DNA of 64,000 bases. Source: Neoasaia chiangmaiensis. Its GTDB lineage: Bacteria; Pseudomonadota; Alphaproteobacteria; Acetobacterales; Acetobacteraceae. Location: NCBI RefSeq assembly GCF_002005465.1, contig NZ_CP014691.1:248001-312000 (forward strand), read 5' to 3'. The notes under the pieces were generated by a model. The model saw only the letters and a list, made by a program, of their open reading frames with translations, made no database searches and was not told where the DNA came from. Positions 26,627-36,221 of this stretch are shown piece after piece; position 1 is the first letter of the stretch, and each line of letters begins with the position of its first letter. A program made the position numbers and the translations under genes.

Positions 26627-28921
26627 ATGTGTCAGTATCGCGCATTCCGAGCTAGAAAGCGCAGCTTGCTCTGCGCGTGTGTGTCTGTCGGGCTTGGGTG
26701 CTTCAGCGTGGACAGGGCACGAGCTGACGGCACCGCTCAATCACCGAGTGCTGTGACCAACAAACCTGTTCCGGCATTGGCGAAGCGTGATTCTGCGCGG
26801 CGGTCCGCCAGGAAAGACGCGAAAGCAGGCACCGCTGGCGCCAGGGTGGCTCAGGCCGATGCCGCCGCAACCAGCTCGGAGCACATCAATGTCATTGGGC
26901 GACTGAACCAGGAACGTGCGCGCATTTTCCCGGGTCTCGGGTCTGTCGACTACCATATCGACCAGCATCAGATCGGCGTGACGCCCGGAGGCCAGAACGC
27001 CGCGTTCAATCAGATCCTTCTGCGCGTGCCCGGTGTCGTGCTGGACAGTTATGGGGAGGTGCATGTTCGTGGCGAGCACGGGGGCTTAACCTATCGCGTC
27101 AACGGTGTGCTGCTGCCCGAGGGGCTGAACGGCTTCGGGCAGGAACTGGACACGCGCATCATCCAGTCGGTGGATCTGCTGACCGGCACCCTGCCGGCGC
27201 AGTTCGGCTTCCGCACGGCCGGGGTGGTGGATGTGACCACCAAGACCGGCGACAGCCTGAAGCACAACCAAGTCTCGCTTTATGGCGGCAGCTACAACAC
27301 GTTCGTGCCATCTGTGCAGCTTGGCGGCCAGCATGGAAAGCTGGACTATTTCACGACCCTGTCGTTCACCCGCAACAATATCGGCATTGAAAACCCAAGC
27401 AATACATTCCGGGCCATTCATGACGTAACCGAGCAGGAGAAAGCCTTCTCCTACCTCTCCTACCATATCGACGATGTCAGCCGGGTGACGCTGCTGACCA
27501 GCGCCTCCTATGCGGATTTTGAAATTCCCAACTCGTTCAAGACGTTCGACGTGAACAGCCCGGATTACACGACCATCTATGATGTGGCCGGCGTGAATCC
27601 TCATGATCCGTCAATGAACTGGGCCAAACTGGACGACAGCCAGACGGAGCAGAATTACTACGCGGTGCTGTCCTATCAGCGCACGACGGGCAAGCTGAAT
27701 TTTCAGGCTTCCCCGTATTTCCGTTATGGGCGGATTGACTACACGCCGGATCGCAATCGGGACCTGATCTATCAGGGCGTCTCCGAACATGAAGTCAATG
27801 ACTTCACCACCGGCGGCATGCAGTTCGATCTGTCATACGAGGTGGCGCCCCACCACACCTTGCGGGCCGGTCTTCTGGGGCAATATACATCGGAGCGGCT
27901 GGATACCAACACGCTGGCCTTTCCCGTCGATGCAGTAGGAAACCAGAGCTCGAATGTGCCGGTGCGTCTGATCGACAATACGGGTAACTGGTCGGTCGAG
28001 GCGGGCGCCTATCTTCAGGACGAATACAAGATCGCCCGGAACCTGACATTCAACTACGGCATCCGCTATGACCGGTTCGCATCGTCCTTTGGCAACGAGG
28101 GACAACTCAGTCCTCGCGCGAACATGGTCTGGAAGCCCTCGCCCACCACAACGCTTCATATCGGCTATTCGCGTTATTTCGCGCCGCCTTCACCCCAGTA
28201 CGTCTATCCGTCCACACTGGCCCGATTTGCAGGGACGACCAATGCCGCCGCCAACATGATCGACGAGGCGACGAAGGTAGAGAAGTCCAACTACGTGGAT
28301 GGCGGCATTCTCCAGCGTATCACGCCCGAATTCCAGATCACGCTCGATGCCTACGCCAAATGGGCCCATGATCTCACCGATCTCGGGCAGTTCGGCCGGG
28401 CCGTGATCCTCGCCCCCTTCAGCTACAAGCGTGGGAAAGTCTATGGCGCCGAGTTCGGGAGTTCATGGAAGCATGGCCCCTGGTCGTTATTCGGGAATTT
28501 CTCCTATGTAAAAACCTCGGCGCGCGACATCAACTCGGCGCAATATCAGTTTGCCTCGGACGAACTGGCCTACATCCAGACCCATGCCATCCAGCTTGAT
28601 CATCAGGGTGAATTTACCGCCACGGCCGGCGCCTCGTGGACTACGAAACAGGATATGGCCTATGTCGATCTTGTCTATGGTTACGGGTTGCGCAGCGGCT
28701 TCGCGAATCTTGAGAAAGAACCGGAGTACGACGTATTCAATATCGGCTACCAACATACCTTCACGAAAGTGCCTTTGGGCCATGATATCAAGGTGCGAGC
28801 CGATGTCGTCAATCTGTTCGATAAGCGTTATCAACTGAGGGACGGAAGTGGCGTTGGCATCTACCAGGCGCAGTATGGGCAACGACGCGGAACGTTTTTC
28901 TCCGTCGTGTCGGAGTTCTGA
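26627..28921 (+). CDS. TonB-dependent outer-membrane receptor, probable manganese locus
   Basis: A 764-residue outer-membrane transporter. A signal-like N-terminus (KRSLLCACVSVGLGCFS) is followed by a low-complexity basic linker, the plug domain (from about residue 90, NQILLRVPGVVLDSYGEVHV and a DVTTKTG end) and a 22-strand barrel ending FFSVVSEF with a terminal aromatic. Upstream in-frame starts at 26,564 (with AGGAGA) and 26,417 exist; the first would place the MntR-like palindrome inside the gene, so 26,627 is preferred. The position next to mntR and mntH suggests it carries manganese or a manganese chelate, as MnoT does in rhizobia (inference). Confidence 0.85.
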   Translation: MCQYRAFRARKRSLLCACVSVGLGCFSVDRARADGTAQSPSAVTNKPVPALAKRDSARRSARKDAKAGTAGARVAQADAAATSSEHINVIGRLNQERARIFPGLGSVDYHIDQHQIGVTPGGQNAAFNQILLRVPGVVLDSYGEVHVRGEHGGLTYRVNGVLLPEGLNGFGQELDTRIIQSVDLLTGTLPAQFGFRTAGVVDVTTKTGDSLKHNQVSLYGGSYNTFVPSVQLGGQHGKLDYFTTLSFTRNNIGIENPSNTFRAIHDVTEQEKAFSYLSYHIDDVSRVTLLTSASYADFEIPNSFKTFDVNSPDYTTIYDVAGVNPHDPSMNWAKLDDSQTEQNYYAVLSYQRTTGKLNFQASPYFRYGRIDYTPDRNRDLIYQGVSEHEVNDFTTGGMQFDLSYEVAPHHTLRAGLLGQYTSERLDTNTLAFPVDAVGNQSSNVPVRLIDNTGNWSVEAGAYLQDEYKIARNLTFNYGIRYDRFASSFGNEGQLSPRANMVWKPSPTTTLHIGYSRYFAPPSPQYVYPSTLARFAGTTNAAANMIDEATKVEKSNYVDGGILQRITPEFQITLDAYAKWAHDLTDLGQFGRAVILAPFSYKRGKVYGAEFGSSWKHGPWSLFGNFSYVKTSARDINSAQYQFASDELAYIQTHAIQLDHQGEFTATAGASWTTKQDMAYVDLVYGYGLRSGFANLEKEPEYDVFNIGYQHTFTKVPLGHDIKVRADVVNLFDKRYQLRDGSGVGIYQAQYGQRRGTFFSVVSEF

Positions 28922-28992
28922 CTAAGGCTGGGGAACAGGTTGACGTGTTCCCCTGTCCGATCTCCTGTGCCCCTCGAGGCGTCTTCCGATCT

Positions 28993-30081
28993 TCAGTTCA
29001 GAATTTCCCGCATGTGCACGACCCGCTTTTCCCTGGCGCTGATTTCGGCGGCGGTGCCCATCGCGACCGCGATCAATCCGTCCCGCGCCGTGACCTGAAC
29101 AGGGGCGTTGCCGGCGGCAGCCTCCAGGAAGGCGAGCAGCTGGAAATAGGTGGCCCCGTGATGGTGCCCGGCAGCCAGGACATCGTCCCGAACGGCGATA
29201 TGCTCCCGTGTGACGGCTTTCGGTGCGCCGATCGGTACACGGGGCGAGAGGGTCTTGATCCCGCTTGGAATGCCGACTTCGAGCTTGGCCTGGTCGCCGA
29301 TGGCGACAAGAAGTTCCTGTTCCTCCGACCCTTCGGCGAACATGCACAGGTCCAACATGACGCGGACGCCATTGTCGAAATCGACGGTCGTAAAGCTGTT
29401 GTCGATGATGTCCGGTACCGCGCCGCCATAATTTTCGTCGCGATGATTTACGTCGGAGGCGCCCGAACAGAAGACACTCACGGGTTCGGCCTGCACAATG
29501 GTGCGCATCAGGTCGAAGAAATGGCAGCATTTCTCAACCATTGTCCCGCCGGTGTTACGGTTGAAGCGATTCCAGTCCCCGACCTTGCGCAGAAACGGAA
29601 AGCGATGTTCGTGCAGGGCCAGACGACGGAGAGGGCCGGTGGTACCGTTCCGTACATCCGTGATGAACCGGGTGACCGGCGGCATGAACCGGTATTCCAT
29701 GCCCACCCAGAAAATTCCGCGTCGGCTTTGGCTGCGAAGCATGATGTCCTGCGCATCGGCAAGGGTCGTGCATAATGGCTTTTCGCACAGGATATGCAGA
29801 TCGGTCGCCAGCAGAGGCAGCAGTACCTCGTGATGCGTGAAGTTGGGGGACGAGACGATCACCGCGTCAGCCGCGACAGTATCGAGCATCGACGCCACGT
29901 CGGCGAAACCGGGAATGTCGGCGGATTCTGGGCCGAATGCCTCGGTCAGGCTGCGACGCGCCCATAAAAGGGAAGATGGTTCCGGATCGACAAGCGCGAT
30001 GACCGAGCATCCCGGGGCCAGCGCGAGGTTTCTGATGTGTTCCTGGGCCATCAGGCCCGTGCCGACCAGAGCGAAGCGCAT
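28993..30081 (-). CDS. Gfo/Idh/MocA-family NAD(P)-dependent oxidoreductase
   Basis: A 362-residue enzyme with an N-terminal Rossmann domain (FALVGTGLMAQEHIRNLAL; conserved EKPLCTT near residue 100) and a C-terminal substrate domain. The family oxidises or epimerises sugars and cyclitols; some members are NAD+-dependent glycoside hydrolases, including sulfoquinovosidases. It is divergent from the flavin monooxygenase gene with about 100 bp between, suggesting a common regulator for both. The substrate is unknown; a sugar or sugar glycoside is most likely from the neighbouring genes. Confidence 0.85.
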   Translation of the reverse strand: MRFALVGTGLMAQEHIRNLALAPGCSVIALVDPEPSSLLWARRSLTEAFGPESADIPGFADVASMLDTVAADAVIVSSPNFTHHEVLLPLLATDLHILCEKPLCTTLADAQDIMLRSQSRRGIFWVGMEYRFMPPVTRFITDVRNGTTGPLRRLALHEHRFPFLRKVGDWNRFNRNTGGTMVEKCCHFFDLMRTIVQAEPVSVFCSGASDVNHRDENYGGAVPDIIDNSFTTVDFDNGVRVMLDLCMFAEGSEEQELLVAIGDQAKLEVGIPSGIKTLSPRVPIGAPKAVTREHIAVRDDVLAAGHHHGATYFQLLAFLEAAAGNAPVQVTARDGLIAVAMGTAAEISAREKRVVHMREILN

Positions 30082-30182
30082 TCCACTATTCTTTAAAGTG
30101 AATCAAGACAGGGGCTCTATACAGCGCAGGAACGAAGGCGTAAATGGCAGACATATTCTACAGAACAAAATCGGGGAGCACC

Positions 30183-31271
30183 ATGGCTGCTGATATTGCG
30201 TGTCAGACTTCATGCGAAGTCAGCTGGTTTTCCGCGCTCTGTGATGACGATTATGAGTTCCTGGGCGTGCCGGATCCGGCATTGCGCTCGTCCTGGGCAC
30301 ATTGCCGTGACATCGTCCAGGCGGCGGAAACCGTCGGGTTCGATCGCATCCTGCTGCCGTCGGGCTACAAGCTGGGCCTGGATACGATCGCGTTTGCGGG
30401 CGGCGTCGCTCCGCTGTTGCGCAGGTTACGGTTGCTGACCGCCATTCGCTGTGGCGAGGTCTGGCCCGCGCAACAGGCGCGGCAGCTCGCCACCCTCGAC
30501 CAGATGACCGAGGGGCGTCTGGACATCAACATCATATCGTCCGACCTGCCGGGGGAAACGCTGGATAGCGCGCCACGTTACCGCCGAACCTTGGAATACA
30601 TGCACATCCTGCGTGACCTCATGAATGGCAAGGCGGTCGACGCGGATGGCGAATTCTACCGGTTCAACGTCGAGCCGCCGCGACTTCAGGGGTATGGGGG
30701 CAAGGCACCGCTGTTCTATTTCGGAGGATTGTCCGAGGCGGCGCGGGAAACTGCGGCAGCGGCGGCCGACATCTATCTGATGTGGCCGGACACGCTGGAC
30801 AAGGTGCGGGACGTGGTCGCAGACATGCGGGCACGCGCCGCGCGCCACGGACGGAAGCTGCAGTTCGGCTACCGTGTCCATGTCATCGTGCGCGAGACCG
30901 AGACCGCCGCGCACGAGGCCGCGACGCGCCTGCTTTCACGTCTCGACGCGGCGAAGGGCGATGAGACCCGCAACAAGTCCCTGGACGCCGTGACATCCGG
31001 AGTGCTGCGCCAGGGCGAACTGCGCCAGGCGGCGGATGCCGACGGGTATGTCGAAGACAATCTCTGGACGGGCATCGGCCGGGCGCGCTCGGGCTGTGGT
31101 GCCGCGATCGTCGGCGATCCGGACCAGGTGCTCGCCAAGCTTCGCGCTTATCAGGACATCGGCATGGAAGCGTTTGTCCTGTCAGGGTATCCGCACCAGG
31201 CGGAGTGCGATCTCTTCGCGCGTCATGTGCTGCCATATCTGGAGCACGCCCCGCTCTCCCGTTTCGGCTAG
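30183..31271 (+). CDS. Flavin-dependent monooxygenase, SsuD/alkanesulfonate type
   Basis: A 362-residue luciferase-like (LLM) enzyme that would use reduced FMN and O2. The fold is clear from VSWFSALCDDDYEFLG at the N-terminus, LLTAIRCGEVWPAQQARQLA, and TLDQMTEGRLDINII, the SsuD-type TIM-barrel pattern. Known members cleave C-S bonds of alkanesulfonates or of sulfoquinovose. The start is uncertain: GGGGAG precedes ATG 30,183, and GAAGG precedes an in-frame ATG at 30,144 (375 residues). It is followed by an aldo/keto reductase and a TonB receptor. No flavin reductase gene is adjacent, so reduced FMN must come from elsewhere. Confidence 0.83.
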   Translation: MAADIACQTSCEVSWFSALCDDDYEFLGVPDPALRSSWAHCRDIVQAAETVGFDRILLPSGYKLGLDTIAFAGGVAPLLRRLRLLTAIRCGEVWPAQQARQLATLDQMTEGRLDINIISSDLPGETLDSAPRYRRTLEYMHILRDLMNGKAVDADGEFYRFNVEPPRLQGYGGKAPLFYFGGLSEAARETAAAAADIYLMWPDTLDKVRDVVADMRARAARHGRKLQFGYRVHVIVRETETAAHEAATRLLSRLDAAKGDETRNKSLDAVTSGVLRQGELRQAADADGYVEDNLWTGIGRARSGCGAAIVGDPDQVLAKLRAYQDIGMEAFVLSGYPHQAECDLFARHVLPYLEHAPLSRFG

Positions 31272-31327
31272 ACCGACCACGATACGCTCTGGTTCGTTGC
31301 CAAGACTATCGATTGAAGGACAAAAAC

Positions 31328-32350
31328 GTGACCTGGACACCTGCGCCCGATCGCTATCAGACTGCCAATTTCCGCCGGTGCGGCCAATCCGGCCTCGATT
31401 TGCCGCCGATCTCCCTTGGACTTTGGCATAATTTCGGTGGCGTGGACGTGTTGGAGACCGGGCGTGCTGTGATCCGCCGGGCGTTCGATCGTGGCGTGAC
31501 GCATTTCGATCTCGCCAATAATTATGGTCCGCCCTACGGCTCGGCGGAGGAGAATTTCGGCGCGATCCTCAAGAAGGATTTCGCGGCGCGTCGCGACGAG
31601 ATGATCATTTCTTCCAAGGCCGGCTGGGACATGTGGCCCGGTCCTTACGGTTCCGGTGGGTCGCGCAAATACCTGCTGGCGTCGCTCGACCAGAGCCTGT
31701 GCCGCATGGGTCTGGATTATGTCGATATTTTCTATTCCCACCGCCCTACGCCCGACGTGCCGCTGGAAGAGACGATGGGCGCGCTTGTGCAGATGCACCG
31801 CCAGGGCAAAGCGCTTTACGTCGGCATATCCTCCTACGGGCCGGAGCGGACACGGCAGGCAGCAGCCATTTTGAAGGCGGAAGGCGTCCCGCTGCTGATC
31901 CACCAGCCATCTTATTCGATGCTGAATCGTTGGGTTGAAACCGAGTTGCTGGATACGCTTGCCGAACTGGGGGTGGGCTGCATCGCTTTCTCGCCGCTGG
32001 CGCAAGGACTATTGACGAACAAATATCTGAACGGTGTTCCCGCGGAATCGCGTGCGGCCGCAGGAGACTCCTTCACGCAGGCCATGCTGACGGACGAGAA
32101 TATCGCTCATGTGCGCGCGCTTAACGACATTGCGCAGAAACGTGGCCAGAGCCTTGCCCAGATGGCGATTGCCTGGGTGTTGCGCGACCCGCGCGTGACC
32201 TCCGCCCTTATCGGCGCGCGTAATGTCCGCCAACTCGACGATTCCCTGGACGCACTTAAAAACACGACTTTCAGCCGCGAAGAACTGGAACTGATCGACA
32301 CCTATGCCCATGAGGGTGGGATCGATCTGTGGCGCAATCTTTCCGATTGA
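31328..32350 (+). CDS. Aldo/keto reductase, YghZ/glyceraldehyde-phosphate reductase-like
   Basis: A 340-residue NADPH-dependent reductase. The AKR tetrad is visible: Asp in THFDLANN, Tyr in NNYGPPYG, Lys in IISSKAG, His in FYSHRPTP; the cofactor segment IGARNVRQL is near the end. The start is a GTG with GAAGGA 8 bases upstream; an upstream open frame to 31,205 overlaps the monooxygenase gene and is rejected. The 56-bp gap after the monooxygenase suggests one transcript. In the sulfoquinovose monooxygenase pathway an AKR reduces 6-dehydroglucose to glucose, a role that would fit here (inference). Confidence 0.85.
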   Translation: MTWTPAPDRYQTANFRRCGQSGLDLPPISLGLWHNFGGVDVLETGRAVIRRAFDRGVTHFDLANNYGPPYGSAEENFGAILKKDFAARRDEMIISSKAGWDMWPGPYGSGGSRKYLLASLDQSLCRMGLDYVDIFYSHRPTPDVPLEETMGALVQMHRQGKALYVGISSYGPERTRQAAAILKAEGVPLLIHQPSYSMLNRWVETELLDTLAELGVGCIAFSPLAQGLLTNKYLNGVPAESRAAAGDSFTQAMLTDENIAHVRALNDIAQKRGQSLAQMAIAWVLRDPRVTSALIGARNVRQLDDSLDALKNTTFSREELELIDTYAHEGGIDLWRNLSD

Positions 32351-32411
32351 CGCGCAGCGCGGGATGACGACGTCCGGCAGGCTCGGGCGTCGGTCGGGCG
32401 CATAATATACG

Positions 32412-32436
32412 ACGGAATTCCGTATGATATAATCAT
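32412..32436. promoter_or_regulatory. Paired palindromes before the second TonB receptor
   Basis: ACGGAATTCCGT (32,412-32,423, perfect) is directly followed by ATGAT-ATA-ATCAT (32,424-32,436, perfect arms). They lie 65-90 bp before the receptor start. They could be operator sites for an unidentified regulator; no regulator gene is in this cluster. Confidence 0.35.
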
Positions 32437-32500
32437 TTGACGATCTAAAGTGACAGTTTATAACGGTCGAAGCGGTGCTTCGGAAGGTAAATCACTGATT

Positions 32501-34873
32501 ATGGTCGTTGAAATGGAACGTATCTGGACCGTTGCTATACATCCTGGCACGGGCTTCTCTTCGATCAAGTACCTCTTGATGACGGGGGGTGTCGCCTGCC
32601 TGGTCGTTCAAGCCCACGCCGCGGTTCCTGGTCGCCTGCCGCTTACACCGTCTTCGCCACATCGGGTGCCGAAGGCGAGCCCGGCGAAACCCGCTCGTAT
32701 CGAGGTTGCGGATACCGCGCCTACCGAGGAAATCCAAGTTACAGTACGCCGGCGCAGTGAACCTTTGCAGAAGACGCCAGTCGCTGTTTCGATTTTTACC
32801 CGCGCCCAGGCGGACAAGCTGAACGCGCACGACCTGTCGAGCATGCTGGCGTTCGTGCCGTCGGCAAACTTTCAGACGGCAGCTTCGGCGAACGACCGGG
32901 TCGTCTTCGTGCGCGGCATGGGCACCACATCGACGTCGCCGGGCGTAGAGCCGTCAGTCTCGACGGTGATCGACGGGGTCGTATTGGCACGTGCGGGCGA
33001 AGCGCTGTCCGAAATGATCGACCTGGACCATATCGAGGTCCTGCGTGGCCCGCAGGGCACCCTGTTCGGGAAAAACGCCTCGGCCGGTGCGATCAACATC
33101 ACCACGGCGGCCCCGACCAGGGCTTTCCATGCCTATGCCGATGCAGCCTATTTCAGCGGCGATGAATATCGCCTGGCTGGTGGCGTTTCCGGCACCCTGG
33201 TCCCCGGCAGGTTGACTGGAAATTTTGGCGCGCTGGTCAGTGGATTCACCGGAAACGTCTATAATACGGCGCTGGGTAAGGAAGTGAACGGCTACCAGCA
33301 TCGGGGCTTCCGGTCCAAGTTGGCCTGGACGCCCGATGACGAGACAACGGTCACGCTGGGGCTCGACTATATCCATGCGAATGATCCCGTCGTGAACGGA
33401 ATCTTTTCGGCGACGTCGCGGATCGCCTATCCCACCGGCACCGTGACGCCCAGTCCTGCGCTCGCCGCGGCACTGCGCTCGGAAGGAATTAACCCGTCGA
33501 ACCACAACGCCACGATTAGCAACAACAACCTGACTCAGTCGATCGACGATAATGGTGGCGTATCCGTCACCGTCGATCGGAAACTTGGCGGCGGCTACAG
33601 ATTGACGTCGATCTCCGCATACCGACGCTGGCAGAACGACCAGAACCAGGATTACGATCAACTGTCCCAGCCCTATCGCGGGCTGCCGCAGGTGTATGAT
33701 CAGGGGCGGCTCGCCTTCTGGCAGGCGTCCCAGGAATTGCGCATTGCGTCGCCGAAAGGGCATTTCTTCGATTACGTTGCGGGCCTCTATTACCTGCACA
33801 CGAACAATATGAGCGACTACCACCGGGAGGTCACGGCCTTACCAGGGGATGCGAACCAGAGTGCCGTGGGCGACATGCATTCGAACCTGACCGGAAACAA
33901 CTATGCGATCTTCGGCGAAGGCAACCTGAATTTCACCCGAAACTTCCGGGCCATCCTTGGCCTGCGCCTGCTGCGCGATGACCTGGATTTCGGTTTCAAC
34001 CGCGTCTCCACCCTGCCGGTCGCAACCCTGGGCATTCGTCCGCCGCTGACGACGTCAGGATCGACGGCCCATAACGGCTATGGCGACCGGATCGGCCTGC
34101 AATACGACATCACCACCGACATCAATGCCTATTTCACCTATTCGCATGGCTACAAGGGACCGTCCTTCAACGTGTTTCCCAATATGCAGATCACGGATAC
34201 CCGAGCCCTCAAGCCGGAGACGAACCAGAGCTTCGAGATCGGCCTGAAATCGCAGTTCTGGCACCGTCGACTGACGCTGGATTTTGCCGGTTTCATCGAA
34301 AATTTCTCGAACTATCAGGCCAACCTGCCGCAATTCGTCAATGGCGGCTTCATCACGACCCTGATCAATGCGGGCAGTGTTTCGACCAAGGGCGTTGAGG
34401 GCGACATGACCCTGCGCCCGGTGCGCTATCTGACCCTGAATGGCAATTTCGCCTATACCTATGCGACGATCGATCGCTTCAACTGCCCGTCCGGCGCGGC
34501 CTCGTCCTGCAATGTCGACGGCAAGCCGCTGCCCTTTGCGCCACGCTGGAAATTCGTCCTCGGAGCCGATTACGATCGGCCCATCAACGACCGGTTCAGC
34601 CTTGATCTGAACAGCGTCTATACGTGGCAGAGCCAGACCCAGTACTCACTGGCCGAAACGCCCGATACAATTCAGTCGGCATACGGGATATGGAATATGA
34701 GCGTCGGTCTGAATGACCGGCCCGACCGTTTGAAACTGACGCTGGTGCTCCGCAACGCTCTGAACACGCATTACGCATCCTTCCGCAAATACGGCAATGA
34801 GGCCGGGGTGACCAATTTCATCGCCCGCGACTTCAACCGGTATGGTGGTTTCGAACTGCGCAAGGAATTCTGA
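32501..34873 (+). CDS. TonB-dependent outer-membrane receptor
   Basis: A 790-residue receptor. N-terminal signal-like segment IKYLLMTGGVACLVVQAHAA; TonB-box-like EEIQVTVRR near residue 80; plug domain with the conserved IEVLRGPQGTLFGKN; then a full barrel ending FELRKEF. It belongs to the large FecA/BtuB-type group with many sugar, siderophore and plant-compound receptors; the substrate is not predictable alone. Start chosen at an ATG with GGAAGG 12 bases upstream; other starts at 32,450 and 32,513 are in frame. The MFS transporter follows after 3 bp, so the pair would move one substrate across both membranes. Confidence 0.88.
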   Translation: MVVEMERIWTVAIHPGTGFSSIKYLLMTGGVACLVVQAHAAVPGRLPLTPSSPHRVPKASPAKPARIEVADTAPTEEIQVTVRRRSEPLQKTPVAVSIFTRAQADKLNAHDLSSMLAFVPSANFQTAASANDRVVFVRGMGTTSTSPGVEPSVSTVIDGVVLARAGEALSEMIDLDHIEVLRGPQGTLFGKNASAGAINITTAAPTRAFHAYADAAYFSGDEYRLAGGVSGTLVPGRLTGNFGALVSGFTGNVYNTALGKEVNGYQHRGFRSKLAWTPDDETTVTLGLDYIHANDPVVNGIFSATSRIAYPTGTVTPSPALAAALRSEGINPSNHNATISNNNLTQSIDDNGGVSVTVDRKLGGGYRLTSISAYRRWQNDQNQDYDQLSQPYRGLPQVYDQGRLAFWQASQELRIASPKGHFFDYVAGLYYLHTNNMSDYHREVTALPGDANQSAVGDMHSNLTGNNYAIFGEGNLNFTRNFRAILGLRLLRDDLDFGFNRVSTLPVATLGIRPPLTTSGSTAHNGYGDRIGLQYDITTDINAYFTYSHGYKGPSFNVFPNMQITDTRALKPETNQSFEIGLKSQFWHRRLTLDFAGFIENFSNYQANLPQFVNGGFITTLINAGSVSTKGVEGDMTLRPVRYLTLNGNFAYTYATIDRFNCPSGAASSCNVDGKPLPFAPRWKFVLGADYDRPINDRFSLDLNSVYTWQSQTQYSLAETPDTIQSAYGIWNMSVGLNDRPDRLKLTLVLRNALNTHYASFRKYGNEAGVTNFIARDFNRYGGFELRKEF

Positions 34874-34876
34874 CCG

Positions 34877-36172
34877 ATGGCATCCGTCCAGGCGGACGGC
34901 CGGGCAGCCTTGCCTTCCGCGCGGTCTCGGTCGCGGCGCACGATGCTGATCCTGCTATTTGTGATTGGGATCGTGGCCTATGCGGACCGGCAAGTGATCG
35001 CCCTGCTGAAGCCGGTTCTGGATCGGGAATTCGGGTGGAGCGCCGCGGATTACGCGACGATTTCGTCCTGGTCGCAACTGGCGATCGCTTTCAGCCTCCT
35101 GGCAAGCGGCTGGGTCACCGACCGTTTCGGCGTCCGGTGGACACTGGGGGCCGGTCTGGCCGGATGGAGCCTCGCCACCGTCCTGCACGCCGCCGTCAGT
35201 ACGGTGTCCGGGTTCCTGGGCGTCCGTATCGCGCTCGGCGTGTTCGAAGGGGTGGGCACGCCCGCCACCATGAAGGCGATGGCGCAATATTTTGCTCCTG
35301 ACGCGCGAGGGCGCATGATCGGCTTGCTGAACGCGGCGCCGAACCTTGCGGCGATGCTGGCCCCGCTACTGGTGTCGGCGCTGTCCGGCTATACGGGCTG
35401 GCGGGGGACGATCGTGATCGTGGGCTCGATCGGCCTGGTTTGCACGGTGCTCTGGTTCAGCCAGACGGACGCCACGCATGTTCCAGCGCGGGTTGACGTA
35501 AATGCGTGGTCTGGCAAGGGGGCTGCCACGTCACGTCCTGTCGTGGGTGGCACTGGCCGTCGCCTGACAGCAGCATTCGCGCTGGGGAAATTTCTGACCG
35601 ACCCTGTGTGGTGGTTCCTGCTGTTCTGGCTGCCGGACATCCTGCATCGGCGCTATGGTCTGGACACCGCCCATCTGGGTGCGCCGCTGGCCGTTGCGTA
35701 TGCCATGGCCGCTCTTGGGTCGATCATCGGTGGCTATGCGCCCGCAATGCTGGCTGGCAACGGCTTGTCCCATGAAAGGGCACGGCGGGTCGTGATGGGG
35801 CTGGCGGCCTTGTGCGTGCTGCCTCTGCCTCTGGTTCTGTGGATACCGACGTTGGGCTGGGGCGTCCTGATCTGCGGACTGGCGCTTGCCGCGCATCAGA
35901 CTTTTGCCGTCAATCTCTTTGGTCTTTTGACCGAATGGCTACCGCACGACCAGGTAGGGCGAGGAACCGGGATCGGGGCGTTCTGTGGCAATATCGGGGG
36001 CGCCCTGGCGCTTCACATCGTCGGCGGCTTTGTCGCGGCAGGGCAGCTTCTGCCGGTCCTTGGCTACTGCGCCGTGGCATATGTTTTGGGGTGGGGCGTT
36101 CTCATCCTTTGCGTGCCGGTGCGTTCTCTGGTCGCCTTGCGCAAGCGCGCCGACGCGAACGCCGCGCAATGA
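34877..36172 (+). CDS. MFS transporter, anion:cation symporter (hexuronate-like) type
   Basis: A 431-residue inner-membrane protein with about 12 transmembrane segments. The first helix reads LLFVIGIVAYADRQVIALL, and the loop 2-3 motif is GWVTDRFGVR. The start followed by ADRQV and the GVFEGVGTPA helix are typical of the ACS family (hexuronate, galactonate, phthalate and related acids). It starts 3 bp after the TonB receptor and so is almost certainly co-translated. An acidic sugar or sugar sulfonate is a plausible cargo given the monooxygenase and reductase upstream. Confidence 0.86.
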   Translation: MASVQADGRAALPSARSRSRRTMLILLFVIGIVAYADRQVIALLKPVLDREFGWSAADYATISSWSQLAIAFSLLASGWVTDRFGVRWTLGAGLAGWSLATVLHAAVSTVSGFLGVRIALGVFEGVGTPATMKAMAQYFAPDARGRMIGLLNAAPNLAAMLAPLLVSALSGYTGWRGTIVIVGSIGLVCTVLWFSQTDATHVPARVDVNAWSGKGAATSRPVVGGTGRRLTAAFALGKFLTDPVWWFLLFWLPDILHRRYGLDTAHLGAPLAVAYAMAALGSIIGGYAPAMLAGNGLSHERARRVVMGLAALCVLPLPLVLWIPTLGWGVLICGLALAAHQTFAVNLFGLLTEWLPHDQVGRGTGIGAFCGNIGGALALHIVGGFVAAGQLLPVLGYCAVAYVLGWGVLILCVPVRSLVALRKRADANAAQ

Positions 36173-36221
36173 ATACAACGTTGTCGAGTTGATTTTCTTT
36201 TACGCACGGCCGCCTCTAGCA

